22,005 nt of DNA from JANNPJ01 sp031400005 (GTDB lineage Bacteria > Actinomycetota > Actinomycetes > Actinomycetales > Kineosporiaceae), in assembly GCA_031400005.1 (NCBI GenBank), contig JANNPJ010000077.1, forward strand, positions 1-22,005, written 5' to 3'. The first letter of the stretch is position 1. Each line of letters opens with the position of its first letter. The notes beneath the pieces are model-generated. The model saw nothing but the letters and a program-made list of their open reading frames with translations. It did no database searches and was not told the origin of the DNA. Shown here piece by piece: positions 13,759-20,634 of the stretch. Position numbers and translations under genes: made by a program.

Positions 13759-15387
13759 ATGGACGCCATGACCCGGATCCCGGAACCAGTCAACGAACCC
13801 ATTCACAGCTACACCCCCGGCAGCCCGGAGCGGATCGCCCTGGAGGGTCGGCTCAAAGAACTCTGGGACCAGTCCCCGCAGTTGCCGAACTGGATTGACG
13901 GCGAGCCGGTTACCGGCGGTGGCCCCCAGTTCAAGGTCGTCGCGCCATTCGAACACGCCCATGTGCTAGGAACTTTCGCAGCAGCTGACACCGGTGACGC
14001 CGTCGCCGCGGTAGCTGCCGCCAAGCGGGCAGCACCCGGCTGGCAAGCGCTTTCGATTGACGATCGGGCCGCGATCCTGCTGAAGGCCGCCGACCTGCTG
14101 ACCGGCACCTGGCGGGACACACTGAACGCTGCAACCATGCTCGGCCAGGCGAAAACCGTGTACCAAGCGGAAATTGACGCGGTCTGTGAACTCGCCGATT
14201 TCTGGCGGTTCAACGCACATTTCGCCCGGGAGATCTACGCCGAGCAACCGCATGCCAACTCGGCCGGGATCTGGAACCGGCTCGATCATCGCCCGCTTGA
14301 GGGTTTCGTCTATGCCATCACGCCTTTCAACTTCACCGCGATCGCCGCGAACCTGCCGACCGCGCCGGCGCTGATGGGCAACACCGTGGTGTGGAAGCCG
14401 AGCCCGACCCAGGCGCTGTCCGCGGACTGGACGATGCGACTGCTGCAGGCTGCCGGATTGCCGCCCGGCGTGATCAACCTGGTGCACGGTGACGGTCTCG
14501 CCGTCTCCGAGGTGGCCCTGGCTGACCCCGATCTCGCCGGGATCCACTTCACCGGTTCGACCTCGACTTTCCAGTCGCTGTGGCAGCAGGTCGGTGAGCG
14601 AATCGGCTCCTACCGGTCGTACCCACGAATCGTCGGTGAGACCGGCGGCAAGGATTTCGTCCTCGCCCACCCGAGTGCGGATGTCGACGTCCTGCGGACG
14701 GCGCTGGTTCGCGGGGCCTTCGAGTACTCCGGGCAGAAGTGCTCGGCCGCCTCCCGGGCTTACGTTCCGGCCAGCGTCTGGGCCCGGCTGAAGGACGGCC
14801 TGGCCGACGTCACCGGGAGCCTGCCGGTCGGCCCGGCCACCGACTTCTCGATGTTCACCTCGGCTGTGATCGACCAGCGGGCGCATTCCAAGCACCAGAC
14901 CGCGCTGCAGCGAGCCGCTTCGGCAGACGGCGTCGAGGTGCTGGCCGGCGGCGGAACCGACGACACCCGAGGGTGGTACGTCGATCCAACTGTGATCACC
15001 GTCACGAATCCCCTCGACGAAGCGATGACCACCGAGTATTTCGGCCCGATCCTGAGCGTCCATGTCTTTGCGGACGCCGACTACGACCGGGTGGTGCGCG
15101 GGATCGCCGACGACTCGAAGTACGCGCTGACCGGTTCGATCATCGCCGCCGACCGGGGAGCGATCGCCCGAGCGAGTGAAGACCTTCGATTCGCCGCAGG
15201 TAATTTCTACGTGAACGACAAGCCGACCGGGGCAGTCGTGGGCCAGCAACCGTTCGGTGGTGGCCGTTCCTCCGGCACCAACGACAAGGCTGGATCACCG
15301 CAGAATCTGCGGCGCTGGACCTCGACCCGGACGATCAAAGAGACGTTCGAGCCGCCGACCAGCCATCGCTACCCGCACATGGGATGA
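13759..15387 (+). CDS. pruA: L-glutamate gamma-semialdehyde dehydrogenase (P5C dehydrogenase)
   Basis: 542-residue aldehyde dehydrogenase converting glutamate semialdehyde (from P5C) to glutamate with NAD+, the second step of proline degradation. The catalytic cysteine is C328 in GQKCSA, the general base is E294 in GETGGKD, and the oxyanion Asn is N191 in PFNFTA. The C-terminal GQQPFGGGRSSGTNDKAG is the family signature. The length matches stand-alone PruA/RocA. GAGGAG at 13747-13752 lies 6 nt before the ATG, a good ribosome site, in contrast to the leaderless-looking first gene of the operon. Confidence 0.95.
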   Translation: MDAMTRIPEPVNEPIHSYTPGSPERIALEGRLKELWDQSPQLPNWIDGEPVTGGGPQFKVVAPFEHAHVLGTFAAADTGDAVAAVAAAKRAAPGWQALSIDDRAAILLKAADLLTGTWRDTLNAATMLGQAKTVYQAEIDAVCELADFWRFNAHFAREIYAEQPHANSAGIWNRLDHRPLEGFVYAITPFNFTAIAANLPTAPALMGNTVVWKPSPTQALSADWTMRLLQAAGLPPGVINLVHGDGLAVSEVALADPDLAGIHFTGSTSTFQSLWQQVGERIGSYRSYPRIVGETGGKDFVLAHPSADVDVLRTALVRGAFEYSGQKCSAASRAYVPASVWARLKDGLADVTGSLPVGPATDFSMFTSAVIDQRAHSKHQTALQRAASADGVEVLAGGGTDDTRGWYVDPTVITVTNPLDEAMTTEYFGPILSVHVFADADYDRVVRGIADDSKYALTGSIIAADRGAIARASEDLRFAAGNFYVNDKPTGAVVGQQPFGGGRSSGTNDKAGSPQNLRRWTSTRTIKETFEPPTSHRYPHMG

Positions 15388-15404
15388 TAGGAGCACTACA
15401 GGCA

Positions 15405-15419
15405 CGCCTCCTCCAGGCG
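15405..15419 (+). terminator. weak hairpin after pruA
   Basis: CGCCT (15405-15409) and AGGCG (15415-15419) pair around CCTCC, 18 nt past the pruA stop. With only a 5-bp stem and no U tract, read-through into the next gene is likely. Confidence 0.25.
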
Positions 15420-15447
15420 GAATCACGCTCTGGCGAGAGGCGCGCAG

Positions 15448-16578
15448 ATGAAGATCGTCTACAACAGTTTCGGCGGACGGTACTCCGACAACCCTCGGGC
15501 GATTTACGAATTGCTGATCGGCCGTGACGAGAGTCACAACCATGTCTGGCTGGCGGATCCACTGCATCTGCACGGATTTCCGGTCGGAGCGCAGACCGTG
15601 CCGATCGGTGGCGACGAGTGCATCGCTGCTCTCGAAACGGCCGACATGATCGTGTCGAACACGCATATCGAACTGGAGTGGACCAAAGCCCCCGGTGCCC
15701 AATACGTGCAGACCTGGCACGGCACGCCGCTGAAGCACATCCACTTCGACGTATTCCAGGCCCCGCCCGGCCGGCTGGACTACTTGACCCGGGACGTGCG
15801 CCGCTGGGATCACCTGATCTCGCCGAACAAGGCCAGCACCGGCCCCCTCCGGCAGGCCTTCGGCTTCACCGGGGACGTGGCCGAGACCGGGTACCCGCGC
15901 AACGACATCCTGGTCTCACCGGACCGAGACCGGGTGCGCGCCCAGGTTCGGCAGCAGTTCGGCATCCCGGACGACAAGAAGGTCGTGCTCTACACCCCGA
16001 CCTGGCGAGACGACCTGCGCGACGAGAACGGCGAGCAGGACTTCAACCTGCACCTGGACCTGGACGAGTTCAGTCGGCGGCTCGGCGCGGACCACGTCTT
16101 GCTGATGCGACTGCACTACATGGTTTCCGGTCGGCTCGGGAAGATCGAACACCCCGGCGTGCTCGACGTCTCCTTCCATCCGGATGTCAGCGACCTGTAC
16201 CTGGCCGCCGACGTCATGATCACCGACTACTCCTCGACCATGTTCGACTTCGCCGTCACCGGCAAGCCTTTGCTGTTCTTCACCTACGACCTGGCGCACT
16301 ACCGGGATACCCTGCGCGGCTTTTACTTCGACTTCCACCTGAGCGCTCCGGGACCGCTGCTGCACACCAACACTCAGGTTTTCGACGCCCTCGCCGACCT
16401 GGATCCGGTCCAGGCCGAACACCGCGAGGTGTATGCCCGGTTCCAGCAGACCTTCGCGCATCTGGAGGACGGCGGCGCAGCAGCCCGGGTCGTTGACCGG
16501 TATTTCTCCGGCCGCCATTCATCCGCCTCGGCGAACGAAATGTCCGCTCAAATCGGCAGTTCCGGGTCCGTCAGGTAG
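15448..16578 (+). CDS. CDP-glycerol glycerophosphotransferase-like protein
   Basis: 376-residue GT-B protein of the TagB/TagF (CDP-glycerol:poly(glycerophosphate) glycerophosphotransferase) family. Family blocks seen: QTWHGTPLK at 88-96 (catalytic His region), GYPRND at 148-153, TPTWRD at 183-188, MRLHY at 220-224, TDYSS at 259-263 and KPLLFFTYD at 273-281. These line the CDP-glycerol site and join glycerol phosphate units to a lipid or polymer acceptor at the membrane. It has no N-terminal glycosyltransferase domain. There are no TagA, TagD or export genes near it, so the acceptor and polymer are unknown; other nucleotide-linked polyols are possible. A GAGAGG ribosome site precedes the ATG. 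Its last 31 bp overlap the convergent TetR gene. Confidence 0.85.
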   Translation: MKIVYNSFGGRYSDNPRAIYELLIGRDESHNHVWLADPLHLHGFPVGAQTVPIGGDECIAALETADMIVSNTHIELEWTKAPGAQYVQTWHGTPLKHIHFDVFQAPPGRLDYLTRDVRRWDHLISPNKASTGPLRQAFGFTGDVAETGYPRNDILVSPDRDRVRAQVRQQFGIPDDKKVVLYTPTWRDDLRDENGEQDFNLHLDLDEFSRRLGADHVLLMRLHYMVSGRLGKIEHPGVLDVSFHPDVSDLYLAADVMITDYSSTMFDFAVTGKPLLFFTYDLAHYRDTLRGFYFDFHLSAPGPLLHTNTQVFDALADLDPVQAEHREVYARFQQTFAHLEDGGAAARVVDRYFSGRHSSASANEMSAQIGSSGSVR

Positions 16579-17240
16579 CGCTGCAGGGCTGGCCCGACGA
16601 TCCGTACCAACTGCTCGAGGTCCACGGTGGCCAGCGGGTCGACCTTCACCACGATCCGCGCCATCGCGATCCCGACCAGGTGGGACGCCGCGAGCGCGGC
16701 ACGCAATTCACCGCGATCCAGCTCCAGCGCGGCGGCGATCCGGCCGAGTAGCTCGCGGGTGACGAACTCGCGCAGCATCCGGGCTGCCGCCTCGTTGGAC
16801 AGGGCTCCGCTGAGCAGGGCGACGATCCGGTCCCGGCCCTCGGGGGAGTCCCAGATCGCGAACACGGTCCGGGCCAGCCGCTCGCCGATGTCGGCTCTCG
16901 GGCCGGTCATCACGGCGGCGACGATGTCCTGCGGGCGCGCCGGGAAGCCGAGCGCGCTGACGAAGAGGTCTTCCTTGCCGTCGAAATAGTGATGCACCAG
17001 CCGGGCATCCACCCCGGCTGCGCGGGCAACACCGCGCATCGTCGTCCCGTCGTAGCCGCGGCTGCCGAACTCGGCCCGGGCGGCGATCACGATCAGGCCA
17101 CGGGTGTCCTCAGCCGCCGGCCGGCGGCCACGCCGCCTGGCCGCGGTCTCCTGTGCTTCAGGGGCGGGCTCGGACAGGTCAGCGACCTGAGTTCGGCAGG
17201 CTCGGCAGCAGCGAGGGCGCGGCCAGGTGCAGCCGGGCAA
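16548..17240 (-). CDS. TetR/AcrR family transcriptional regulator
   Basis: 230-residue repressor-like protein. The N-terminal helix-turn-helix lies at about 46-93, with TMRGVARAAGVDARLVHHYFDGKEDLF as the classical TetR recognition segment. The rest is a helical ligand-binding domain; KEDLFVSALGFPARPQDIVAAVM resembles the TetR_C subset common in actinobacteria. ATG 17240 is the only canonical in-frame start before the domain. It lies 62 bp inside the 3' end of the isomerase gene, so translation is coupled, or an unusual CTG is used nearer 17179. The protein's first 20 residues are Cys/Arg/Pro-rich and probably not conserved. Target and ligand unknown. Confidence 0.8.
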   Translation of the reverse strand: MPGCTWPRPRCCRACRTQVADLSEPAPEAQETAARRRGRRPAAEDTRGLIVIAARAEFGSRGYDGTTMRGVARAAGVDARLVHHYFDGKEDLFVSALGFPARPQDIVAAVMTGPRADIGERLARTVFAIWDSPEGRDRIVALLSGALSNEAAARMLREFVTRELLGRIAAALELDRGELRAALAASHLVGIAMARIVVKVDPLATVDLEQLVRIVGPALQRYLTDPELPI

Positions 17241-18048
17241 AGGCCAGACACTCGGCCAGTTCCGCCTCCCGTTCCTGACGGGTTTTGCACTTCCTGGTGT
17301 TCACCTCGACGGCGATCGTTCCGCTCCAGGCCCACTCGGCGAGCAGGCCAAGTACCTCGGCGCACGGCTGAGTACCCCGCCCAGGCACCAGGTGCTCGTC
17401 CTTGGCCGAACCCATCCCGTCAGCGAGGTGCACGTGGGTAAGCCGGTCACCGAGCTCGTGGGCCATCGCCAGCGAGTCACCGCCGGCCGTCGAGGCATGC
17501 GAGAAGTCCAGCGTGACGTGTTTGTATGGCTGCGGCACCGGATCCCAGCCGGGGGCATAGGCCATCATTTCCCGGCTTCGCGCCCGCCACGGGTACATGT
17601 TCTCCACGGTCATCGGGATGCCGTAGCGCTCGGTCAGCTGGGCCACGCCGTCCGCGAACCCGGTGGCGTACTCCTTCTGCCAGCGAAACGGCGGATGCGC
17701 GACCACCGCCCCCGCGCCCAGATCGGTGGCCATCTGCAGCGAGCGCTCCAGCTTCGGCCAAGGCTCCTTGCCCCAGACCCGCTGGGTCACCAGCAGCGTT
17801 GGGGCGTGGATGGACAACACCGGGATGCCGTAGTGAGCCGAGAGCCGAGCCAGAGCACTTGGATCCTGGCTTACCGGATCGGTCCAAACCATCACCTCGA
17901 CGCCGTCATACCCGAGCCGTGCGGCGATCTCGAATGCATCGGCGCAGGACTCCGGGTAGACCGAACTGGTCGAGAGTGCAACCCGCGCGGCAGGCACCCG
18001 AACCGGCTTACCCCGGGGGATTGCCTGATCACCATTCGACCGGACCAT
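17179..18048 (-). CDS. sugar phosphate isomerase/epimerase family protein
   Basis: 289-residue TIM-barrel protein of the xylose isomerase-like AP endonuclease-2 fold. Likely metal ligands are E149 (TVEN), D181 and H184 (LDFSH), H205/H207 (HVHLAD) and E248 (VEVN). The N-terminal strand VALSTSSVYP and GYDGVEVMVW are typical. It corresponds to Rv0498 beside the Ppx gene in mycobacteria (from memory). The start at 18048 is chosen over the longer frame (18081) because TAGGCT, a -10 match, ends 7 nt upstream of it, which would place the longer start before the promoter. The downstream TetR gene overlaps its end. The substrate is unknown: this fold also includes endonuclease IV, but the length and motifs fit an isomerase or epimerase better. 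Confidence 0.82.
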   Translation of the reverse strand: MVRSNGDQAIPRGKPVRVPAARVALSTSSVYPESCADAFEIAARLGYDGVEVMVWTDPVSQDPSALARLSAHYGIPVLSIHAPTLLVTQRVWGKEPWPKLERSLQMATDLGAGAVVAHPPFRWQKEYATGFADGVAQLTERYGIPMTVENMYPWRARSREMMAYAPGWDPVPQPYKHVTLDFSHASTAGGDSLAMAHELGDRLTHVHLADGMGSAKDEHLVPGRGTQPCAEVLGLLAEWAWSGTIAVEVNTRKCKTRQEREAELAECLAFARLHLAAPSLLPSLPNSGR

Positions 18049-18055
18049 GCCTGTC

Positions 18056-18061
18056 AGCCTA
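18056..18061 (-). promoter_or_regulatory. -10 hexamer TAGGCT, isomerase gene
   Basis: TAGGCT on the minus strand ends 7 nt before the ATG at 18048. It lies just downstream of the Ppx/GppA stop, so the isomerase could be transcribed both by read-through and from its own near-leaderless promoter. Confidence 0.4.
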
Positions 18062-18108
18062 AGCCCGATCCGGTGCCCCAACTTCCAGCGCCGCGCTCGA
18101 CCGTTGCG

Positions 18109-19047
18109 TCAGCCGTTCCGGGTCGCGATCAGGTCGAGCCGACGCAGGATGATGCCCTCACGCAGCGCCCAGGGGCAGACCTGCAGCTGATCGACCCCGA
18201 GCAGTTCCATCGCCGCCTCCGCCACCAGCGCCCCGGCTAGGAGCTGCGCTGAGCGGCCGGCCGAGACGCCGTGCAGCCCGGCTCGCTGGGCGACGGGCAT
18301 TGCGGCCAATCTCGGCACCCAGCTGGCCAGGTCTCGCTGCCTCAGCACCCGGGGGACGTAGTCGCCAAGGTCACTCGAGGCCGCGCCGCAAAGCCGGGCC
18401 AGCGAGCGGAACGTCTTGCTGGTTCCAACCGTCCGGTCGGCGACGCCGGGACGCTTGACGTCCGGGACCACTCGAGCGATCTCAGCCCGGATGTACCGGC
18501 GAGCGGCCCGGATGGCCTCCGTGGTGGGCGGGTCACCCGGCAACCGGTCGAGGGTGAGCCGACCCGCCCCGAGCGGCAACGAGATGGCGACGTCCGGCGA
18601 TTCGTCCAAACCGGCACCGATCTCCAGCGAACCGCCCCCGATGTCCAACATCAGCAGCCGACCGGCGGACCAGCCGAACCAGCGGCGCACCGCCAGAAAG
18701 GTCAGTCGGGCCTCGTCACCACCGGGCAGAACCTGCAGGTCAACCCCCGTTTGCTGGCTCACCCGGGCGAGCACCTGCTCGCCGTTGGTGGCTTCGCGAA
18801 TCGCGGAGGTGGCGAACGCCACCATCTCCTCGACGCCGTAGTCCTCGGCGAATTGCAAACAAGACACGATGAACCGGATTAATCCGACGATACCGGCCTC
18901 GCCGATGCTGCCGTCCGGCTGCAGGTGCTCGGCCAGCCGCAATTCCTCCTTGTGCGAGGACGCAGGCATCGGTCGTGCACCGGGGTGAGCATCGACCACC
19001 AGCAGGTGCACGGTGTTTGATCCAACATCGAGCACGCCCAGTCGCAT
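18109..19047 (-). CDS. Ppx/GppA family exopolyphosphatase/pppGpp phosphohydrolase
   Basis: 312-residue ASKHA-fold phosphatase. The N-terminal phosphate loop is GVLDVGSNTVHLLVVD at 4-19, the second is FATSAIREATNG at 78-89, and the adenosine/phosphate motif is LMLDIGGGSLEI at 132-143. E112 in GGDEARL corresponds to the catalytic glutamate. It has the short two-domain form (about 310 residues) found in mycobacterial Ppx1 (Rv0496), lacking the C-terminal HD domain of E. coli Ppx/GppA, so exopolyphosphatase activity on short chains is more likely than pppGpp hydrolysis. The TAGCGT hexamer ends 7 nt before the ATG. It is divergent from the cysteine-rich protein gene, with 43 bp between start codons. 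Confidence 0.92.
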   Translation of the reverse strand: MRLGVLDVGSNTVHLLVVDAHPGARPMPASSHKEELRLAEHLQPDGSIGEAGIVGLIRFIVSCLQFAEDYGVEEMVAFATSAIREATNGEQVLARVSQQTGVDLQVLPGGDEARLTFLAVRRWFGWSAGRLLMLDIGGGSLEIGAGLDESPDVAISLPLGAGRLTLDRLPGDPPTTEAIRAARRYIRAEIARVVPDVKRPGVADRTVGTSKTFRSLARLCGAASSDLGDYVPRVLRQRDLASWVPRLAAMPVAQRAGLHGVSAGRSAQLLAGALVAEAAMELLGVDQLQVCPWALREGIILRRLDLIATRNG

Positions 19048-19054
19048 GCCCGCG

Positions 19055-19060
19055 ACGCTA
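19055..19060 (-). promoter_or_regulatory. -10 hexamer TAGCGT, Ppx/GppA gene
   Basis: Minus-strand TAGCGT ends 7 nt before the ATG at 19047. It also sits where the -35 of the opposing promoter would be (18 bp from the rightward -10). Confidence 0.45.
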
Positions 19061-19078
19061 CTGCAGCCGCTTCCCCTC

Positions 19079-19084
19079 TATTCT
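19079..19084 (+). promoter_or_regulatory. -10 hexamer TATTCT, cysteine-rich protein gene
   Basis: TATTCT ends 6 nt before the ATG at 19091, predicting a leaderless mRNA. This choice rejects the longer frame from 19013, which would run antisense through the start of the Ppx gene. Confidence 0.55.
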
Positions 19085-19090
19085 GGGGAG

Positions 19091-19921
19091 ATGCCCCCAC
19101 CGCCGTCCCCGGAGGTGTCGCTCGATCTGGCGCGCACCTGGCTCGAGTTCCCCGATCCCGAGGTCGAGTCCCGCCCCGCCGATCCCTCCACCGACGCAGC
19201 CGAGCAAGTCTTCCGCTGCGACCTGACCTGGCTGACGTCGTCCTGGACCTGCATCTATGGCCGCGGCTGCGCAGGTATCTACGCCGACCGCCCGGACGAC
19301 GGCTGCTGCACCCTGGGTGCGCATTTCGCCGACGAGGAGGACGAGCAGCGGGTGGCCCAGGCGGTGCTGCTGCTTGACCCTTCGGGCTGGCAGTTCGCCG
19401 CCGAGGGCGAGGCCGGCGGCTGGACCGAGGTGGACGGCGAGGGACAGCGCAAGACCAGGGTGGTCGAGGACGCCTGCATCTTCCTGAACCGTCCCGGATG
19501 GGCCAGCGGCGACGGCTGCGCACTTCATCAGGTCGCGCTGTCCGAGGGCCGCGAACCGCTGGAACTGAAGCCTGATGTCTGCTGGCAGCTGCCGGTCCGG
19601 CGCAGTTACCGCAACGTCGATCGCCCGGACGGCACCAGCTATCTCGAGGTGACGATCAGCGAGTACGACAGGCGTGGCTGGGGAGCCGGCGGACACGACC
19701 TGGACTGGTACTGCTCCAGCAATCCGCAGGCGCACATCGGCACCGAGCCGGTCTACCGGTCCATGCGCCCGGAACTGGTCGAGCTGATGGGCGCTGGCGC
19801 GTACGAGGTACTTGCCCGGCATTGTGACGATCTCACCGGACACAAGGCCCGCAAGCTCCTCCCGCTGACCGTGCACCGAGCGACAGCGGTAGCCAAGGGC
19901 TCGCTAGCCAAGGGCCGATGA
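19091..19921 (+). CDS. conserved cysteine-rich protein, Rv0495c-like, function unknown
   Basis: 276 residues with ten cysteines: C43, C54, C60, C72, C73, C129, C143, C164, C208 and C245. The clustering (CIYGRGCAGIYADRPDDGCC, then CIFLN...GCALH and CW) resembles metal-binding cysteine clusters of the YkgJ/DUF3109 kind, which are thought to hold zinc or iron or an Fe-S centre. There is no signal peptide or membrane segment, so it is cytoplasmic. The family is conserved beside Ppx in the same divergent arrangement in mycobacteria (from memory), where it is also uncharacterised. The start is set at 19091 by the -10 hexamer 6 nt upstream. It overlaps the methyltransferase gene by 4 bp (ATGA), so the two are translationally coupled and may share a task. 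Confidence 0.8.
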   Translation: MPPPPSPEVSLDLARTWLEFPDPEVESRPADPSTDAAEQVFRCDLTWLTSSWTCIYGRGCAGIYADRPDDGCCTLGAHFADEEDEQRVAQAVLLLDPSGWQFAAEGEAGGWTEVDGEGQRKTRVVEDACIFLNRPGWASGDGCALHQVALSEGREPLELKPDVCWQLPVRRSYRNVDRPDGTSYLEVTISEYDRRGWGAGGHDLDWYCSSNPQAHIGTEPVYRSMRPELVELMGAGAYEVLARHCDDLTGHKARKLLPLTVHRATAVAKGSLAKGR

Positions 19922-20634
19922 GTAGCAAAGTCATCCCGTCGCCGAACATCTGGCGGTTCCCGCAGGTCTATGAGCTGGAGAACCGGGGCGTCGACCCGGA
20001 CGGCGTGATCGAGACCGCGATCCGCGAGTTGTGCGACTGGAACGGACGGACGGTTTTGGACGTCGGCTGCGGCACCGGGTTTCATTTGCCCCGGTTTGCC
20101 GCAGAGGCCGCAGAGGTGATCGGCGTGGAACCGCACCCGCCACTGGTCGAACTGGCCCGCCGCCGGATCACTGCGCTGGCAGACTCGGCGGGGTTGCCGG
20201 ATCGGATCGACGTCCGACTGGGGACAGCCCAGAAACTGCCGGTCGAATCCGCGTCCGTGGACCTGGTGCATGCTCGCTGGGCCTACTTCTTCGGGCCGGG
20301 TTGCGAGCCAGGGCTGGCCGAGGTGCGCCGGGTGCTGCGTCGCGGCGGGGTCGCCGTCGTCATCGACAACGACGCGACCAGATCTACCTTCGGCGGCTGG
20401 TTTCGGCGTGGGCTGCCGTCCTACAACCCGGCCACGGTGGAGCGATTCTGGGCTCGCCAGGGCTGGTCCCGGCGCAGCCTCGACATCCGCTGGGAGCAGC
20501 CGACCCGAGCCGCCTTTGAGGCCGTGGTCCGGATCGAGTTCGCCCCGGAGCTGGCCGATTCCATCCTTGCCGCCCACCCCGGCACCACCGTCGACTACGC
20601 CGTGAACCTACTCAGCTTCACCCGCACAACTTGA
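19918..20634 (+). CDS. class I SAM-dependent methyltransferase
   Basis: 238-residue Rossmann-like methyltransferase (Methyltransf_11 type). Motif I is VLDVGCGTG at 46-54, and the acidic residue after strand 2 is in VIGVEPH. The motif II/post region is DLVHARWAYFFGPG, with LAEVRRVLRRGGVAVVIDND as the usual motif III strand-helix. The substrate is not evident. Its ATG overlaps the stop of the cysteine-rich protein gene, implying coupled translation. Its last 27 bp overlap the convergent YhcG-type gene, at the point where the sequence character changes. Confidence 0.88.
   Translation: MSSKVIPSPNIWRFPQVYELENRGVDPDGVIETAIRELCDWNGRTVLDVGCGTGFHLPRFAAEAAEVIGVEPHPPLVELARRRITALADSAGLPDRIDVRLGTAQKLPVESASVDLVHARWAYFFGPGCEPGLAEVRRVLRRGGVAVVIDNDATRSTFGGWFRRGLPSYNPATVERFWARQGWSRRSLDIRWEQPTRAAFEAVVRIEFAPELADSILAAHPGTTVDYAVNLLSFTRTT

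Noticed and set aside
19013..19090. N-terminal extension of the cysteine-rich protein
   Set aside because: It would overlap the Ppx start and both predicted promoters; the -10 hexamer 6 nt before 19091 favours the shorter form.
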